A DNA stretch of 64,000 nt, taken from contig NZ_JALIQS010000014.1 in assembly GCF_024704725.1 (NCBI RefSeq), positions 1-64,000 of the forward strand. The letters are read 5' to 3'. Each line of letters starts with the position of its first letter. Position 1 is the stretch's first letter. The position numbers and the translations under genes were made by a program. The DNA comes from Shinella sp. CPCC 101442. GTDB taxonomy: Bacteria; Pseudomonadota; Alphaproteobacteria; Rhizobiales; Rhizobiaceae. Positions 40,281-50,151 of the stretch are shown here, piece by piece. The notes under the pieces were generated by a model. That model was not told the origin of the DNA. It saw nothing but the letters and a program-made list of their open reading frames with translations, and did not search any database.

Positions 40281-41630
40281 ATGATCAAGACATTTTTGCG
40301 CGGCGCCATCGCGACTGCTGCGTCCATGCTGGTTCTGGCAGGCTCCGCACAGGCAGTCGATACGACGCCGGGACCCGAGAGCGAAAAGCAATTCTTCCCC
40401 ATAGCCAGCTATCGCGTTGGTCCCTATGCGGCATCCGGTGCATCAATCTGGGCGGGCATTATCGACTACTATCGTTACATCAATGAAGTGGAAGGCGGCA
40501 TCAATGGCGTGCCGATCGTCTGGCAGGAATGCGAGACGGAATGGACGGCGGAAAAGGGCATCGAATGCTACGAACGCTTCAAGCGCGGCCTGAACGGCGC
40601 ACCGATTGCGGCTTACTTCCCGAACGGTGCGCCAGCGGCCTATGCACTTTCCGACCGTGCGGCTGATGACAAAATTCCGTTGGTAACCATGGCCTATGGC
40701 CGGACGGAAGCGACGGATGGGCGCGTCTTTCCGTACATTTTCCCCGTAATGGTGACGTTCTACAGTGAAGCTTCCGCCATCGTGAACTATATTGCCGAGA
40801 GGGAAGGCGGTTTCGACAAGCTCAAGGGCAAGAAGATCGCCACTGTCTATCACGACAGTGCCTATGGGCGGGAAACGCTCGATCCGCTGGCGCTTTTTGC
40901 GGAAAAATATGGCTTCGAGAATATCCAGATTCCAGTTCCCGATCCGGGCAGCGAACAGTCTTCGCAATGGCGCCAGGTTCGTGAGCAGAAACCAGATTGG
41001 GTCTTCCTGCGGACCTGGGGCGTTTCTACGCCAGTCGCCATCAAGTCGGCGCAGCGTTTCGGTTTCCCGGCAGACCGCATAATCGGCGATGTCTGGGCCT
41101 CTTCGGAAGAGGACGTCATTCCCGCCGGCGACGCTGCCAAGGGTTATCTCGCCCTGACGCCCTATCCGGCAGGCGCCGATTTCGAAATCCACAAGCGTCT
41201 GAAGCAGCACATCATCGATACCGGCAAGTCGGACCTGCGCGATCCCAAGGCATTCGGTAGCGTCTACTACAATTCCGGTCTGGTGAATGCGGTTATCTCG
41301 GTCGAAGTCGTCCGGCAGGCGCAGGCTAAGTTCGGCAACAGGCCAATCACCGGCGAAGAAGGCCAGTGGGCGCTGGAACAGCTCAAGCTTGATGATGCTG
41401 CGCTGGAGAAGGCCGGTTTCCTCGGCCTCGTCCAGAATCTTCAGCTGACCCCGGCGGACCATGAGGGCGGCGGCGCGGTACGCGTACAGCAATGGACCGG
41501 CGAAAACTGGCATCTCGTCAGCGATTGGGTTCAGGCCGACCGCGAAGCGCTGCGCCCGCTGATTGACGCCAAGTCCGCCGCCTATGCCAAGGAGCACGGC
41601 ATCACACCGCGCGATATTGGCACCAACTGA
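40281..41630 (+). CDS. Branched-chain-type ABC substrate-binding protein 2
   Basis: A 449-aa paralogue of 38900-40228 (SYRVGPYAASGASIWAGIID, KIATVYHDSAYGRETLDPLA, ITPADHEGGG-type end). Signal peptide with cleavage after AQA. The ATG at 40281 follows AGAAGGAGAGCACT. Two binding proteins sharing one set of permeases would widen the range of ligands imported. The residues around the binding cleft differ (WWAGERD versus IWAGIID), which fits different ligands. Confidence 0.88.
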   Translation: MIKTFLRGAIATAASMLVLAGSAQAVDTTPGPESEKQFFPIASYRVGPYAASGASIWAGIIDYYRYINEVEGGINGVPIVWQECETEWTAEKGIECYERFKRGLNGAPIAAYFPNGAPAAYALSDRAADDKIPLVTMAYGRTEATDGRVFPYIFPVMVTFYSEASAIVNYIAEREGGFDKLKGKKIATVYHDSAYGRETLDPLALFAEKYGFENIQIPVPDPGSEQSSQWRQVREQKPDWVFLRTWGVSTPVAIKSAQRFGFPADRIIGDVWASSEEDVIPAGDAAKGYLALTPYPAGADFEIHKRLKQHIIDTGKSDLRDPKAFGSVYYNSGLVNAVISVEVVRQAQAKFGNRPITGEEGQWALEQLKLDDAALEKAGFLGLVQNLQLTPADHEGGGAVRVQQWTGENWHLVSDWVQADREALRPLIDAKSAAYAKEHGITPRDIGTN

Positions 41631-41640
41631 TCCATCAGGG

Positions 41641-41665
41641 CCGGGGCCGATATCGCCCCGGTTTG
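41641..41665 (+). terminator. Attenuator hairpin after the second binding protein
   Basis: CCGGGGC (41641-41647) and GCCCCGG (41655-41661) with a 7-base loop, followed by TTTG. It mirrors the hairpin at 40235-40264. Confidence 0.65.
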
Positions 41666-41678
41666 TCACGGAGAGAGA

Positions 41679-42461
41679 ATGATGACCCTTCAGCATGAAC
41701 CGACTGCTTCGCTCCCCGCCAACCGCCGTCTTCTCGACGTGTCGGGCATCGAGGTCGTCTATGGCGGGGCCATTCTGGCGATTGCCGACGTTTCGCTGGC
41801 CGTTGGGGCGGGTGAGATCGTCGCCTTGCTTGGCGCCAATGGCGCTGGCAAAAGCACGGTGCTCAAGGCGATCTCAGGGCTCGCTGCGGCTGACAGGGCG
41901 ACGGTTCGCCGCGGGCATGTGCGCTTCGACGGCGAGGACATTCTCGGAACCGCTGCAAACCACCTGACGAAACGCGGCATCGTGCATGTGCTTGAAGGTC
42001 GGCATGTTTTCCCGCACCTGACCGTCGAGGAGAACCTGCTGTCCGGTGCTTTTCTTCACAAGCCGGGACGGCGAGAACTGTCGCGTCAGATCGATGATAT
42101 CTATGCGTGGTTTCCGCGCCTGAAGGACAAGAGGCTTACATTGGCCGGGCTGACCTCCGGCGGTGAGCAGCAGATGCTCGCGATCGGCCGCGCCCTTCTA
42201 ACGCAACCGCGCCTCGTTCTGCTGGATGAGCCGTCAATGGGCCTCGCTCCGAAGATCGTTCAGGAGATCTTCCAGATTATCGTCCGGCTCAACCGCGAGA
42301 AGGGTGTGGCGTTCCTCCTTGCCGAGCAGAATGCGGCACTGTCTCTTGAACATGCATCGCGAGCCTACATTCTGGAAAGCGGACGGGTCGCGCTGGCGGG
42401 AGATTCGGCAGAGCTTGCCGTGCGAGATGATTTGCATCACATCTACCTTGGAGCCGCTTAG
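41679..42461 (+). CDS. Branched-chain-type ABC importer, LivF-like ATPase
   Basis: A 260-aa ATPase with P-loop GANGAGKST, signature region LTSGGEQQMLAIGRAL, Walker B LVLLDEPSMGLAP, and the LivF-type LLAEQNAALSLE. It closes the transporter operon. The start is ATG 41679 or the adjacent ATG 41682, behind CGGAGAGAGA. Confidence 0.9.
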   Translation: MMTLQHEPTASLPANRRLLDVSGIEVVYGGAILAIADVSLAVGAGEIVALLGANGAGKSTVLKAISGLAAADRATVRRGHVRFDGEDILGTAANHLTKRGIVHVLEGRHVFPHLTVEENLLSGAFLHKPGRRELSRQIDDIYAWFPRLKDKRLTLAGLTSGGEQQMLAIGRALLTQPRLVLLDEPSMGLAPKIVQEIFQIIVRLNREKGVAFLLAEQNAALSLEHASRAYILESGRVALAGDSAELAVRDDLHHIYLGAA

Positions 42462-42476
42462 TGGTTCGAGATCATG

Positions 42477-42502
42477 AGGACGCCAATTCTTTGGCGTCCT
42501 CA
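42477..42502. terminator. Stem-loop between convergent genes
   Basis: GAGGACGCCAA (42477-42487), loop TTCT, TTGGCGTCCTC (42492-42502). The perfect 11-bp stem lies 15 bases after the LivF stop and between convergent units. It lacks a U-tract on the plus strand (AAAAACG follows). Confidence 0.6.
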
Positions 42503-42638
42503 AAAACGCCCTGCAACTGCTTCTTGAGGGTGTCGTCATCTGGCGGCTAACCCGCCGTAGAGACAGGCGATAATGCGCTTCGGAATTCGCGGTTGATTTC
42601 TCCTGAGCTGCAACGGCCGGCCAAAGGTTCGAATCTGT

Positions 42639-43499
42639 TCAAGACCTGGATTGTTTCACTAGTTTTGGCAAGTCTTTACGCTGCCCCCATTCATGCCAGG
42701 AGCCGTCATAAAGGCGCCAGTCTGGATTGCCCAGTTGCTCGACCATGAAGCCGAGGATGCAGGCTGTAACGCCGGAGCCGCAGGTGGTGATGACGTTGCG
42801 GGAAATGTCGGCATCCGCTTCCGCGAAGACGGCGCGGGCCTTTTCGGGCGCTACGAACTCGAAATTCCTCTCGGGATCGAAGAACCGGACCCAGGGCGTG
42901 TTGATGGCGCCGGGCATGTAACCGGAGGCGACGCCGGGATAACCTGAGCCTTCCAGCCCGTCGAAACGCGCTGCCGTTCGTGCATCCACGATCGTGGTAT
43001 CGGCCTTGTCGATGGCAGCGCGGACGTCATCAACGGTAGCAACCTGGCCGGCAGTCAGTCGGGCATTGAAAGAGCGCGTTTCGATCGGCCGGCTTTCGCC
43101 GACTTCGACCGGTCGGCCTTCCGCTTTCCATTTCCGCCAACCGCCATTCAGGATGCGGACCCGGTCGTGGCCGAAGGTGCGGAACATCCACCAGAGGCGG
43201 CAGGAGACGTAACCCGCGTCATAGACGATCACATCCGTCTCGTTGTCGATGCCCAGCTGGCTGACATGCGCGGCGAAGAAGTCTTCGGTGGGCAACATGT
43301 TCACATAGGGGGAGTCAGGGTCCGATATGTCGCTAAGGTCGATGAAGCGCGCGCCGGGAATGTGGCCCTGGACGAAATCGTCCTTGGCGTGCTTGCCGGC
43401 TTCGGGCAGATACCATGAGCAATCCAGGACAACGACATTGTCGGGCGTGTTTTCCAGGAGAGTGGAAAGCTTTTCGGTTTGGATGAGCCAGTTGGCCAT
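42639..43499 (-). CDS. sseA: 3-mercaptopyruvate sulfurtransferase (rhodanese family)
   Basis: A 286-aa two-domain rhodanese. The second domain holds the active-site loop CGSGVTAC with catalytic Cys240; CGSGVTA is the 3-mercaptopyruvate sulfurtransferase signature rather than the CRKGVT-type loop of thiosulfate enzymes. The N-terminal domain contains the usual VLDCSWYLP and HIPGARFID. It transfers sulfur from 3-mercaptopyruvate to thiols or cyanide, in the cytoplasm. It follows an SDR gene by 42 bases on the minus strand. Its place beside monooxygenases of the sulfone type supports a sulfur role for this region. Confidence 0.88.
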   Translation of the reverse strand: MANWLIQTEKLSTLLENTPDNVVVLDCSWYLPEAGKHAKDDFVQGHIPGARFIDLSDISDPDSPYVNMLPTEDFFAAHVSQLGIDNETDVIVYDAGYVSCRLWWMFRTFGHDRVRILNGGWRKWKAEGRPVEVGESRPIETRSFNARLTAGQVATVDDVRAAIDKADTTIVDARTAARFDGLEGSGYPGVASGYMPGAINTPWVRFFDPERNFEFVAPEKARAVFAEADADISRNVITTCGSGVTACILGFMVEQLGNPDWRLYDGSWHEWGQRKDLPKLVKQSRS

Positions 43500-43541
43500 G
43501 GCAGTCTTCCTTCTGTAAGTCTTGTGCGTGGGGGAGGGCGG

Positions 43542-44357
43542 TCAGGGATAGGCGGCCGGCCGGCCCTGCTTCTCGACCCAGGAGTCTCCGGAGAGCACGC
43601 CGCCGTCGACCACCACGCTTCTGCCTGTGATGTAGCGCGAAGCCGGTGCGACGAGGCTGAGCGACGTGGTGATCAGGTCCTCTGGCACGGCAAGATGTCC
43701 CGCGGGGATGTAGTCGGCAAACCAGCGGCTGCGATATTCGTCGTCCCAAAGCGGACGCGTGAATTCGGTCTGGACGAAACCAGGCTCGATGGCGTTGACC
43801 TGAATATTGTCGCTGGCCCATTCATGCGCCATCGAGCGGCTCAGCGATGTAACAGCAGCCTTTGTCGCCGCATAAACCGAGATCGTGTCGAAGGAGATGT
43901 TCGCCGACAGCGAGCTGAAATGCAGGATCTTGCCGCCACCTTGCGCCTTCATGACGGGCTGCACGGCTTTGGACAGGAAGTAGACGCTTCGGAAATTAAC
44001 CGATGTAATGATGTCGAAATCGTCTTGCGTGACGTCGACGATCGGCTTGCGGCGATTGGTGCCTTGCAGGTTGACGAGGATGTCGATCCGTCCCGTTACC
44101 TGGCATGCCTTCTCAACGAGATCGCTGCAGGCAGCCGCGGAGTCGAGGTCGGCCTGGAGACCACGGAAGGGGAGGCTCTCGCTCTCGAAGCGTGCCTGCA
44201 AACCGGCAAGGCGCGCGGCGGACAAGTCGTGAACGATCACGCGCGCGCCCGCCTTGGCGAAGGCTTCCGAAATCGCCGATCCGATGGCGCCGGCGCCTCC
44301 CGCGATCAGCGCCGTTTTGCCTTCTAGCGAGAAGAGGGAGGAGAGATATTGGGACAT
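43542..44357 (-). CDS. Short-chain dehydrogenase/reductase
   Basis: A 271-aa SDR. Cofactor motif GGAGAIG near 20-26, Asn-containing NLQG motif, active-site YAATK with Ser upstream (HFSSLSA), and the PGF motif (EPGFVQTEFT). It resembles gluconate 5-dehydrogenase-like enzymes that act on polyols or sugar acids with NAD(P). The ATG at 44357 follows AAAGGAATGCA; upstream in-frame starts were rejected. It is divergent from the sugar-transport operon at 44647 and could share its regulation, but it forms a transcript with the sulfurtransferase gene. Confidence 0.87.
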   Translation of the reverse strand: MSQYLSSLFSLEGKTALIAGGAGAIGSAISEAFAKAGARVIVHDLSAARLAGLQARFESESLPFRGLQADLDSAAACSDLVEKACQVTGRIDILVNLQGTNRRKPIVDVTQDDFDIITSVNFRSVYFLSKAVQPVMKAQGGGKILHFSSLSANISFDTISVYAATKAAVTSLSRSMAHEWASDNIQVNAIEPGFVQTEFTRPLWDDEYRSRWFADYIPAGHLAVPEDLITTSLSLVAPASRYITGRSVVVDGGVLSGDSWVEKQGRPAAYP

Positions 44358-44646
44358 TGCATTCCTTTCAAAGGCCCGGCCGTATATCGGCGTTTCAGGC
44401 CTCTTCGTGTAGATATTGGCACCCAGACAGGAGTCAAAGAGGCTGTAAGTTTCTGATATAAATAGCAAATGCCAGGCGCGGCTGAAATTACATTTTCTCT
44501 ATAAAAATAGTAGATAAATTTTGCTAATCGCGTGCGAATAATCATATTTTATTTTCCGCTTTGTTCCTGATTTTGGTGGTTTCGCCTTTGGATCGGGCTG
44601 GCTGTCTCGCTACTTTCTGGGCATCTAAACAAGGAAATCCCACAAC

Positions 44647-45618
44647 ATGTTTCGCAAGACAATTCTGACCGTCGCCTCCGGCCTCGCGCTGTTTGCTGCC
44701 GGCGTTTCGGCGCTTCACGCCGAGCCCAAGGGCAAGGACGCCGAAGTGACGGTATTCGTGTCGCCCCTGACCTTTGCCTTCACGCATTTCGTGTTCCTGA
44801 CCGACCAACTGGAAGACGAGGCGAAGAAGATCGGCGGCGTCACCATCCTTAAGGCGGACGGCCAGCTTTCCGCGCCCAAGCAGATCGCGGACCTCGAGGC
44901 GGCCATCGTGCAGGGCGTTGACGGCATCATTCTTGCGCCTGTCGAAGCCGATGCACTTGCGCCGGTAGTCAAGGAAGCAATTGCCGCAGGTATCACGGTC
45001 GTCACCGTGGATCGCCCGGTCAATGGCGTTCCCGAAGTCCTGGCCAATGTCGCAGCCGACAACTTCAAGGGTGCCGAAGCGCAGGGCGGGGCCGTCGTGA
45101 AGGATTTCCCGGACGGCGCGAAGGTCGTCAACCTGCAGGGCATTCCGGGCGACAAAACCGCCAACGACCGCAGCGGCGGCGTTCACAAGGTCCTCGATGC
45201 CGCAGGTGGCAAGTACACGTTCGTCTCCGAGCAGGCAGCCAACTTCTCCCGCGATAAGGGCCTTGCCGTCACCGAGAACATCCTGACTGGCCTTTCCGAG
45301 GCTCCGGATGTTATCGTCGCCGGCAATGACGACATGGCGCTGGGTGCCGCGCAGGCGGTGGAAGCCCGTGGTCTGAAGGGCAAGATCAAGATCTATGGTT
45401 ATGACGGTTCCGAAGATGCTCTGAAGGGCGTGAGGGACGGCAGCCTGGCGGGCACCGTCGACCAGTTCCCGGGACAGCAGGGCCGCGTTGCCATCCGCGC
45501 GATCGTGGATTTCATCCGCGAGGGCAAGAAGCCGGAAACCAACAACGTCCTCGTTGCACCCGTTGCGATCACGCCTGCCAATCTCGAACAGGCCGAGCGC
45601 GTAGGGCTCATCAACTGA
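44647..45618 (+). CDS. Sugar ABC importer, ribose/apiose-type binding protein
   Basis: A 323-aa periplasmic protein of the RbsB-like type I fold. Signal peptide MFRKTILTVASGLALFAAGV, then LTFAFTHFVFLTDQLEDEAK, QIADLEAAIVQGVDGIILAP and TVDRPVNG, which are typical pentose/hexose-binding motifs. It is the first gene of a seven- or eight-gene operon whose enzymes point to D-apiose. The 289-base upstream gap is AT-rich and should contain the promoter. Confidence 0.9.
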   Translation: MFRKTILTVASGLALFAAGVSALHAEPKGKDAEVTVFVSPLTFAFTHFVFLTDQLEDEAKKIGGVTILKADGQLSAPKQIADLEAAIVQGVDGIILAPVEADALAPVVKEAIAAGITVVTVDRPVNGVPEVLANVAADNFKGAEAQGGAVVKDFPDGAKVVNLQGIPGDKTANDRSGGVHKVLDAAGGKYTFVSEQAANFSRDKGLAVTENILTGLSEAPDVIVAGNDDMALGAAQAVEARGLKGKIKIYGYDGSEDALKGVRDGSLAGTVDQFPGQQGRVAIRAIVDFIREGKKPETNNVLVAPVAITPANLEQAERVGLIN

Positions 45619-47189
45619 TGACTATACATCCACGTCCAGATACCGTGGACGTCGAGACGTCGGGGCGCGCTGAGCGCCCCGTACCTTTTGTAGCCGCGGT
45701 CGGTCTTGTCAAACGCTTCTTCGGGGTGACGGTCCTCGATGGTGTCTCGCTTTCCCTCAGGGAAGGCGAGGTGCGCGCCCTGCTTGGTGAGAATGGCGCG
45801 GGAAAATCCACGGTCATCAACCTCCTGTCGGGGGTCTTTCCTGCGGATTCCGGGGCAATCGAGGTCGATGGCACCCCCGTCGCATTAGATGGACCGCGCG
45901 CTGCCGACAAGGCCGGCATCAGCGTCATTCGTCAGGAGCTTTCGCTCTTTCCCGATCTGTCCGTCGCAGAGGCGATCTTTGCCGGGCACCTGCCCATCAC
46001 GAGTCTTCGGCTGGTCGACTGGAAGCGAGTTCAGCAGGCAGCGCGCGATGCGCTCGCCCAACTCGGCATATCCTCCTTCGACGTCCGCCGGCCCGTTGCC
46101 AGCCTTTCGATCGCGCAGCAGCAGATGGTCGAGATTGCCCGGGCGCTAACCCGCAAGTCCCGTCTGGTCATCATGGACGAGCCGACGGCGTCGCTTTCTC
46201 CAGAAGAGGTCGGACACCTCGGCGAGATCATCGGGCGTTTGTCCCGCGAGGGCGTCGCGATCCTCTATGTGAGTCATCGGCTCGATGAAATCAGGGCCTT
46301 CTGCCAGACCTATACGGTTCTGCGCGACGGACGGATGGTCGAGGAGGGCGATGTCGCCGGTGTCGGCAATGCGCAGTTGATCCGGGCGATGGCCGGCCGT
46401 GACGTCAAGATCGGCGGCAGGCGGCAGGCTGCTGCGCCGGGCGATATTGTGCTTGCGGTGCGCAATCTGGCGGCGCGGGCATCGGGACGCGCCCCGGCCC
46501 GTGTGACAAATATAAGTTTCGACCTTCGCGCCGGCGAGATCGTCGGCCTTGCCGGCATTGTCGGCGCCGGACGGTCGGAGACCGCCAGTATGATCTTCGG
46601 CATCGATCCGATCGGCGCCGGTGAAATCCATCTCGGCGGGCAACGCTTCTCGCCGTCGTCCACAACCGAGGCCATTCGCGCCGGTTTGGGCCTCGTGCCG
46701 GAGGACCGCAAGGGTCAGGCGATCCTGCCGGAGCGTGCCGTTCTCGAGAATTTCGCCCTCGCAGGCGCCTGTCAGCCTCGTTACCGCTGGCTCAACGATC
46801 TGACGGCGGAAAAACTCCTCTTCAGCGGTTTCATAGAGCGGCTCGGCATCCGCGCCAGCTCCTTCCATGCCCCCATCGCAACGCTTTCCGGCGGAAACCA
46901 GCAGAAGGTCATTCTCTCCCGGTGGATTGCGCGCCGGCCGAAGGTGCTGATCGTCGACGAGCCGACGCGCGGTATCGACATCGGCGCGAAGGAAGACGTG
47001 CATGCGCTTATGCGCGATATCGCCTCGCAGGGCGTGGCCGTCCTCGTCATCTCCTCTGATCTGCCGGAGCTGATGGCGCTCTCAGACCGGATCGTGGTCC
47101 TGCGGGAAGGCCGCTCCGTCTTCGAGACGGCGGGTGCATCGGCTTCGGCGGAAGAGCTGATGACGAAGATGACCCGGCAGGCCGACTAA
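45618..47189 (+). CDS. Sugar ABC importer, RbsA-type double ATPase
   Basis: A 523-aa protein with two nucleotide-binding domains. The first has a canonical P-loop (GENGAGKST at about 54-62) and Walker B LVIMDEP; the second has the degenerate GIVGAGRSE and LSGGNQQKV typical of RbsA/XylG. The start ATG overlaps the binding-protein TGA (ATGA at 45618). It drives the permease at 47207-48214. Confidence 0.92.
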   Translation: MTIHPRPDTVDVETSGRAERPVPFVAAVGLVKRFFGVTVLDGVSLSLREGEVRALLGENGAGKSTVINLLSGVFPADSGAIEVDGTPVALDGPRAADKAGISVIRQELSLFPDLSVAEAIFAGHLPITSLRLVDWKRVQQAARDALAQLGISSFDVRRPVASLSIAQQQMVEIARALTRKSRLVIMDEPTASLSPEEVGHLGEIIGRLSREGVAILYVSHRLDEIRAFCQTYTVLRDGRMVEEGDVAGVGNAQLIRAMAGRDVKIGGRRQAAAPGDIVLAVRNLAARASGRAPARVTNISFDLRAGEIVGLAGIVGAGRSETASMIFGIDPIGAGEIHLGGQRFSPSSTTEAIRAGLGLVPEDRKGQAILPERAVLENFALAGACQPRYRWLNDLTAEKLLFSGFIERLGIRASSFHAPIATLSGGNQQKVILSRWIARRPKVLIVDEPTRGIDIGAKEDVHALMRDIASQGVAVLVISSDLPELMALSDRIVVLREGRSVFETAGASASAEELMTKMTRQAD

Positions 47190-47206
47190 CTTCCAAGGAA
47201 ATTTCA

Positions 47207-48214
47207 ATGTCCAGCATTCCCCTCACCACGACGCACCGCGCACAGACCTTTACAGTTCTCGGCAGGATTGCGCCGCTCATATTCCTCCTGGCGCTAGTCC
47301 TGCTCTTCGCGGTCCTGCAACCACGCTTTCTGATGCCGCTCAACCTGTTCAACATTCTCAGGCAGGTATCGATCTACGGCATTATTGCCGTGGGAATGAC
47401 CTTCGTCATTCTCGCGCGCGGTATCGATCTGTCGGTCGGTTCGCTCGTGGCGATGTCCGGGCTCGTGGCAGCCGTAATAGCTAAGGGTGGTATCGAGGGA
47501 CGGTTTCTGCTCAGTGCCGACGGCACGGGCTGTGGGTGGCCTCTCGCCGTCATCGCGGCCGTCGCTGCGGGCACGCTTGCGGGATTTCTGCAGGGGCTTG
47601 CCGTCGCGCGCCTTTCGGTCCCGGCCTTCGTCGTTACGCTGGGCGGGATGACGGTGTTTCGCGGCGTTGCGCTGACCATCGGCAATGGCGGGCCGATTTC
47701 GGGCTTCGACGACGCCTTCGGCTGGTGGGGGCGGGGCATGATCGGGCCGGTCCCGGTTCCCGTCATCCTCTTTCTCGTCGTGGCTTTCCTGGCGCATATC
47801 GTGCTGACCCAGACACGCTTTGGGCGCGCTGTATATGCCGTCGGCTCCAATCCCGATGCAGCCAGGCTTTCCGGCATCAACACCACGCGTGTGACGACGG
47901 CGGTCTACGCCGTGATCGGCTTCTGCTCGGGTCTCGGTGGTTTCGTGCTCGCGTCACGCCTGAATTCGGCGGAGGCGGTGGCGGGTTCGGGTTATGAGCT
48001 GACGGCGATTGCCGCAGTCGTGATCGGCGGAACGAGCCTGCGCGGCGGCACCGGTTCCATCATCGGCACGGTCATCGGTGCCCTGCTGACCGGCGTCCTT
48101 CTCAACGGCCTCGTCATCCTCAACGTCTCCCCCTACGTGCAGCAGATCTTAGTCGGCCTGATCATCGTGGCCGCCGTCGCTTTCGACAGTTTCGTGAAAA
48201 GGCAATCCCGATGA
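47207..48214 (+). CDS. Sugar ABC importer, RbsC-type permease
   Basis: A 335-aa inner-membrane protein (LNLFNILRQVSIYGIIAVGM, GIDLSVGSLVAMSG, YAVGSNPDAARLSGINT). GIDLSVGS and the AVGSN-A-RLSGI coupling motif identify the RbsC/XylH family. It overlaps the start of the lactonase gene by four bases, so the operon is tightly coupled. Confidence 0.92.
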   Translation: MSSIPLTTTHRAQTFTVLGRIAPLIFLLALVLLFAVLQPRFLMPLNLFNILRQVSIYGIIAVGMTFVILARGIDLSVGSLVAMSGLVAAVIAKGGIEGRFLLSADGTGCGWPLAVIAAVAAGTLAGFLQGLAVARLSVPAFVVTLGGMTVFRGVALTIGNGGPISGFDDAFGWWGRGMIGPVPVPVILFLVVAFLAHIVLTQTRFGRAVYAVGSNPDAARLSGINTTRVTTAVYAVIGFCSGLGGFVLASRLNSAEAVAGSGYELTAIAAVVIGGTSLRGGTGSIIGTVIGALLTGVLLNGLVILNVSPYVQQILVGLIIVAAVAFDSFVKRQSR

Positions 48215-50151
48215 AGATTTCCGTCATCCAGACCGGCACTGCTATCGAGGAGCCGGCAAAGCGCGTTCTCAAGGCCGGCGCGCTCGAGGCGACGTTCGAT
48301 GCGGGAGCATTGCGCTGGATACGCTGGAACGGCGTGGAGATACTCCGCGGCGTCAGCTTCCTCGTGCGCACGCCCGGATGGGGTACGCCTGCGCCTGCCA
48401 TCGCGGATTTGTGTATCGACGAGCATGAAGCTGGTTTTGATGTGCGTTACGACGCCTATTTCGGCGAGTCCGGCAAAGGTGTCCTGGCGAAGATCAGCTT
48501 CAAGGCGCAGGCCGAAGGCCATGTCGAGGCGTCGGCGGATATCCACGCGGATGCACCTTTTAAAACCAACCGCACGGGCTTCGTCATCCTGCATCCCCTG
48601 TCGGGGTTTGCCGGCACAGAGGTGGAGGTCGAGCATGCATCCGGGCCTGCAAGGACGCTGACCATCCCGCTTCAGATCAGCCCCGGCCAGCCGCTCATGG
48701 ACATTCAGGCCATAGCGCATCGACTGCATGCCGGCCTTCGCGTCTCCACGCGTTTCTCAGGCGACGTCTTCGAGATGGAGGATCACCGCAACTGGTCCGA
48801 CGCCTCGTTTAAGACCTACAGCCGTCCCATCGGTCTACCCTATCCCTATATGCTCAATCCCGGGGTTCCGATGGGGCAGTCGGTCATCGTCTCGATTGCA
48901 GACGATGGCACGAACGCGACCGTGGCCGCCCCCGTTTCCGTGCCGGCGCTCAAGGGGCAGACGCTGCCGGGTTACGCGCTCCCGCTCGACCGTCTGGATG
49001 ATGCGCGGGACGCGCTCCGGTTTGCCGACGCGTTGGCGGAGCTAAAGCCAGCCCGCCTTCTGCTTCGCTACGACGCGGCGCGCGGCGATACGCTCGCGGC
49101 GGCTGGCCAGCTTGCGGAACTGATGCGACGCACCGGTGCTTCACTCGATGTGCAGGTCATTCTCGGCGGCGACGATCCGGGGGCGGCGAGCGCTCAGTTG
49201 GAGGGGCTTGCGCAAGTCTTCAGGGATGCAGGTATCGCCGTCTCGTACATCGCGGCCTTTGCGAAGATCGACGAACAGTCCTTCCAGCCCGGGGAGGCGC
49301 GTCCGCCGCACCTTACCGAAGGGCAGCTTGCAGCAGCACTTGCGGCAGCGTTTCCGGAGAGCTGGCGCGGTGGCGGCACACCGGCTTTCTTCACGGAGCT
49401 CAATCGCAAGCGGCCCGACCCGGCACGCGCCCAACATCTCACCTTCGCGACGACGCCGCTGGTGCACGCAGCCGACGATGCGTCGGTCGTCGAGACGTTG
49501 CAGTCGCTGCCGCATATACTCTCCTCCGCCCAAAACCTTTCGAACGGTCTGCCGTTGGCCATCGGGCCGGTCGGCATCGGCGCAAGGCTCAATCCTTACG
49601 GTCCGGCGCCTGTCGACAACCAGCCGGACGAGCGTGTTGCCATGGCCGCGCAGGATCCGCGCCAGCGTGGCCTCTTTGCTGCCGCCTGGCATGTGGGCTA
49701 CCTCGCACAGATTGCGCCCTGGCGTATCGGTCGCTTCGCTTTCGGCGCGGCAACAGGCCCATTTGGGCTTGTCGCCTCGCAGCAGCCCTATGAGCGCGAT
49801 GGATGGGACCATCGGCCGGATGGCGCGGTTTATCCGCTATACCACGTGGCGCGCTGGATCTCGGAGGCTGCGGGAGGATGCGTCGTGTCTGCCGGCATCG
49901 ATCGTCATCTGGCGAAGGTGATGTGGGAGAAGGATGGCCGCAGAAAGGCTCTCTTCGCCAATCTCTCGGCCGGTTCCGTCACCATCGACCTTGCTGGCGA
50001 AATCGCGGTCACCGGCGTTTTGCTGGACGCGGAAAGTTTTGACCTGGCGGCGCTCGATCGCGCGGCTTTCCACACGCCGCAGGCGCTTGCCGAGACGGTT
50101 CGTATCGGCGCCTACGGCGTCCTCTCCCTGGAGTATGGAAATACCCCATGA
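48211..50151 (+). CDS. apnL: D-apionolactonase-like protein
   Basis: A 646-aa cytoplasmic protein. The N-terminal beta-rich domain (GALRWIRWNGVEILRGVSFL, PFKTNRTGFVILHPLSG) and a central barrel (FEMEDHRNWSDASFKTYSRP) match what I recall of D-apionate lactonase (ApnL), which opens D-apionolactone to D-apionate. No signal peptide. It lies directly between a sugar importer and a Gfo/Idh/MocA dehydrogenase, as expected for apiose oxidation. The assignment is from family memory plus context. Confidence 0.8.
   Translation: MKISVIQTGTAIEEPAKRVLKAGALEATFDAGALRWIRWNGVEILRGVSFLVRTPGWGTPAPAIADLCIDEHEAGFDVRYDAYFGESGKGVLAKISFKAQAEGHVEASADIHADAPFKTNRTGFVILHPLSGFAGTEVEVEHASGPARTLTIPLQISPGQPLMDIQAIAHRLHAGLRVSTRFSGDVFEMEDHRNWSDASFKTYSRPIGLPYPYMLNPGVPMGQSVIVSIADDGTNATVAAPVSVPALKGQTLPGYALPLDRLDDARDALRFADALAELKPARLLLRYDAARGDTLAAAGQLAELMRRTGASLDVQVILGGDDPGAASAQLEGLAQVFRDAGIAVSYIAAFAKIDEQSFQPGEARPPHLTEGQLAAALAAAFPESWRGGGTPAFFTELNRKRPDPARAQHLTFATTPLVHAADDASVVETLQSLPHILSSAQNLSNGLPLAIGPVGIGARLNPYGPAPVDNQPDERVAMAAQDPRQRGLFAAAWHVGYLAQIAPWRIGRFAFGAATGPFGLVASQQPYERDGWDHRPDGAVYPLYHVARWISEAAGGCVVSAGIDRHLAKVMWEKDGRRKALFANLSAGSVTIDLAGEIAVTGVLLDAESFDLAALDRAAFHTPQALAETVRIGAYGVLSLEYGNTP

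Noticed and set aside
38546-41696. Two long minus-strand ORFs opposite the tandem binding proteins
   Set aside because: Shadows of clear periplasmic binding-protein genes with signal peptides and ribosome-binding sites.
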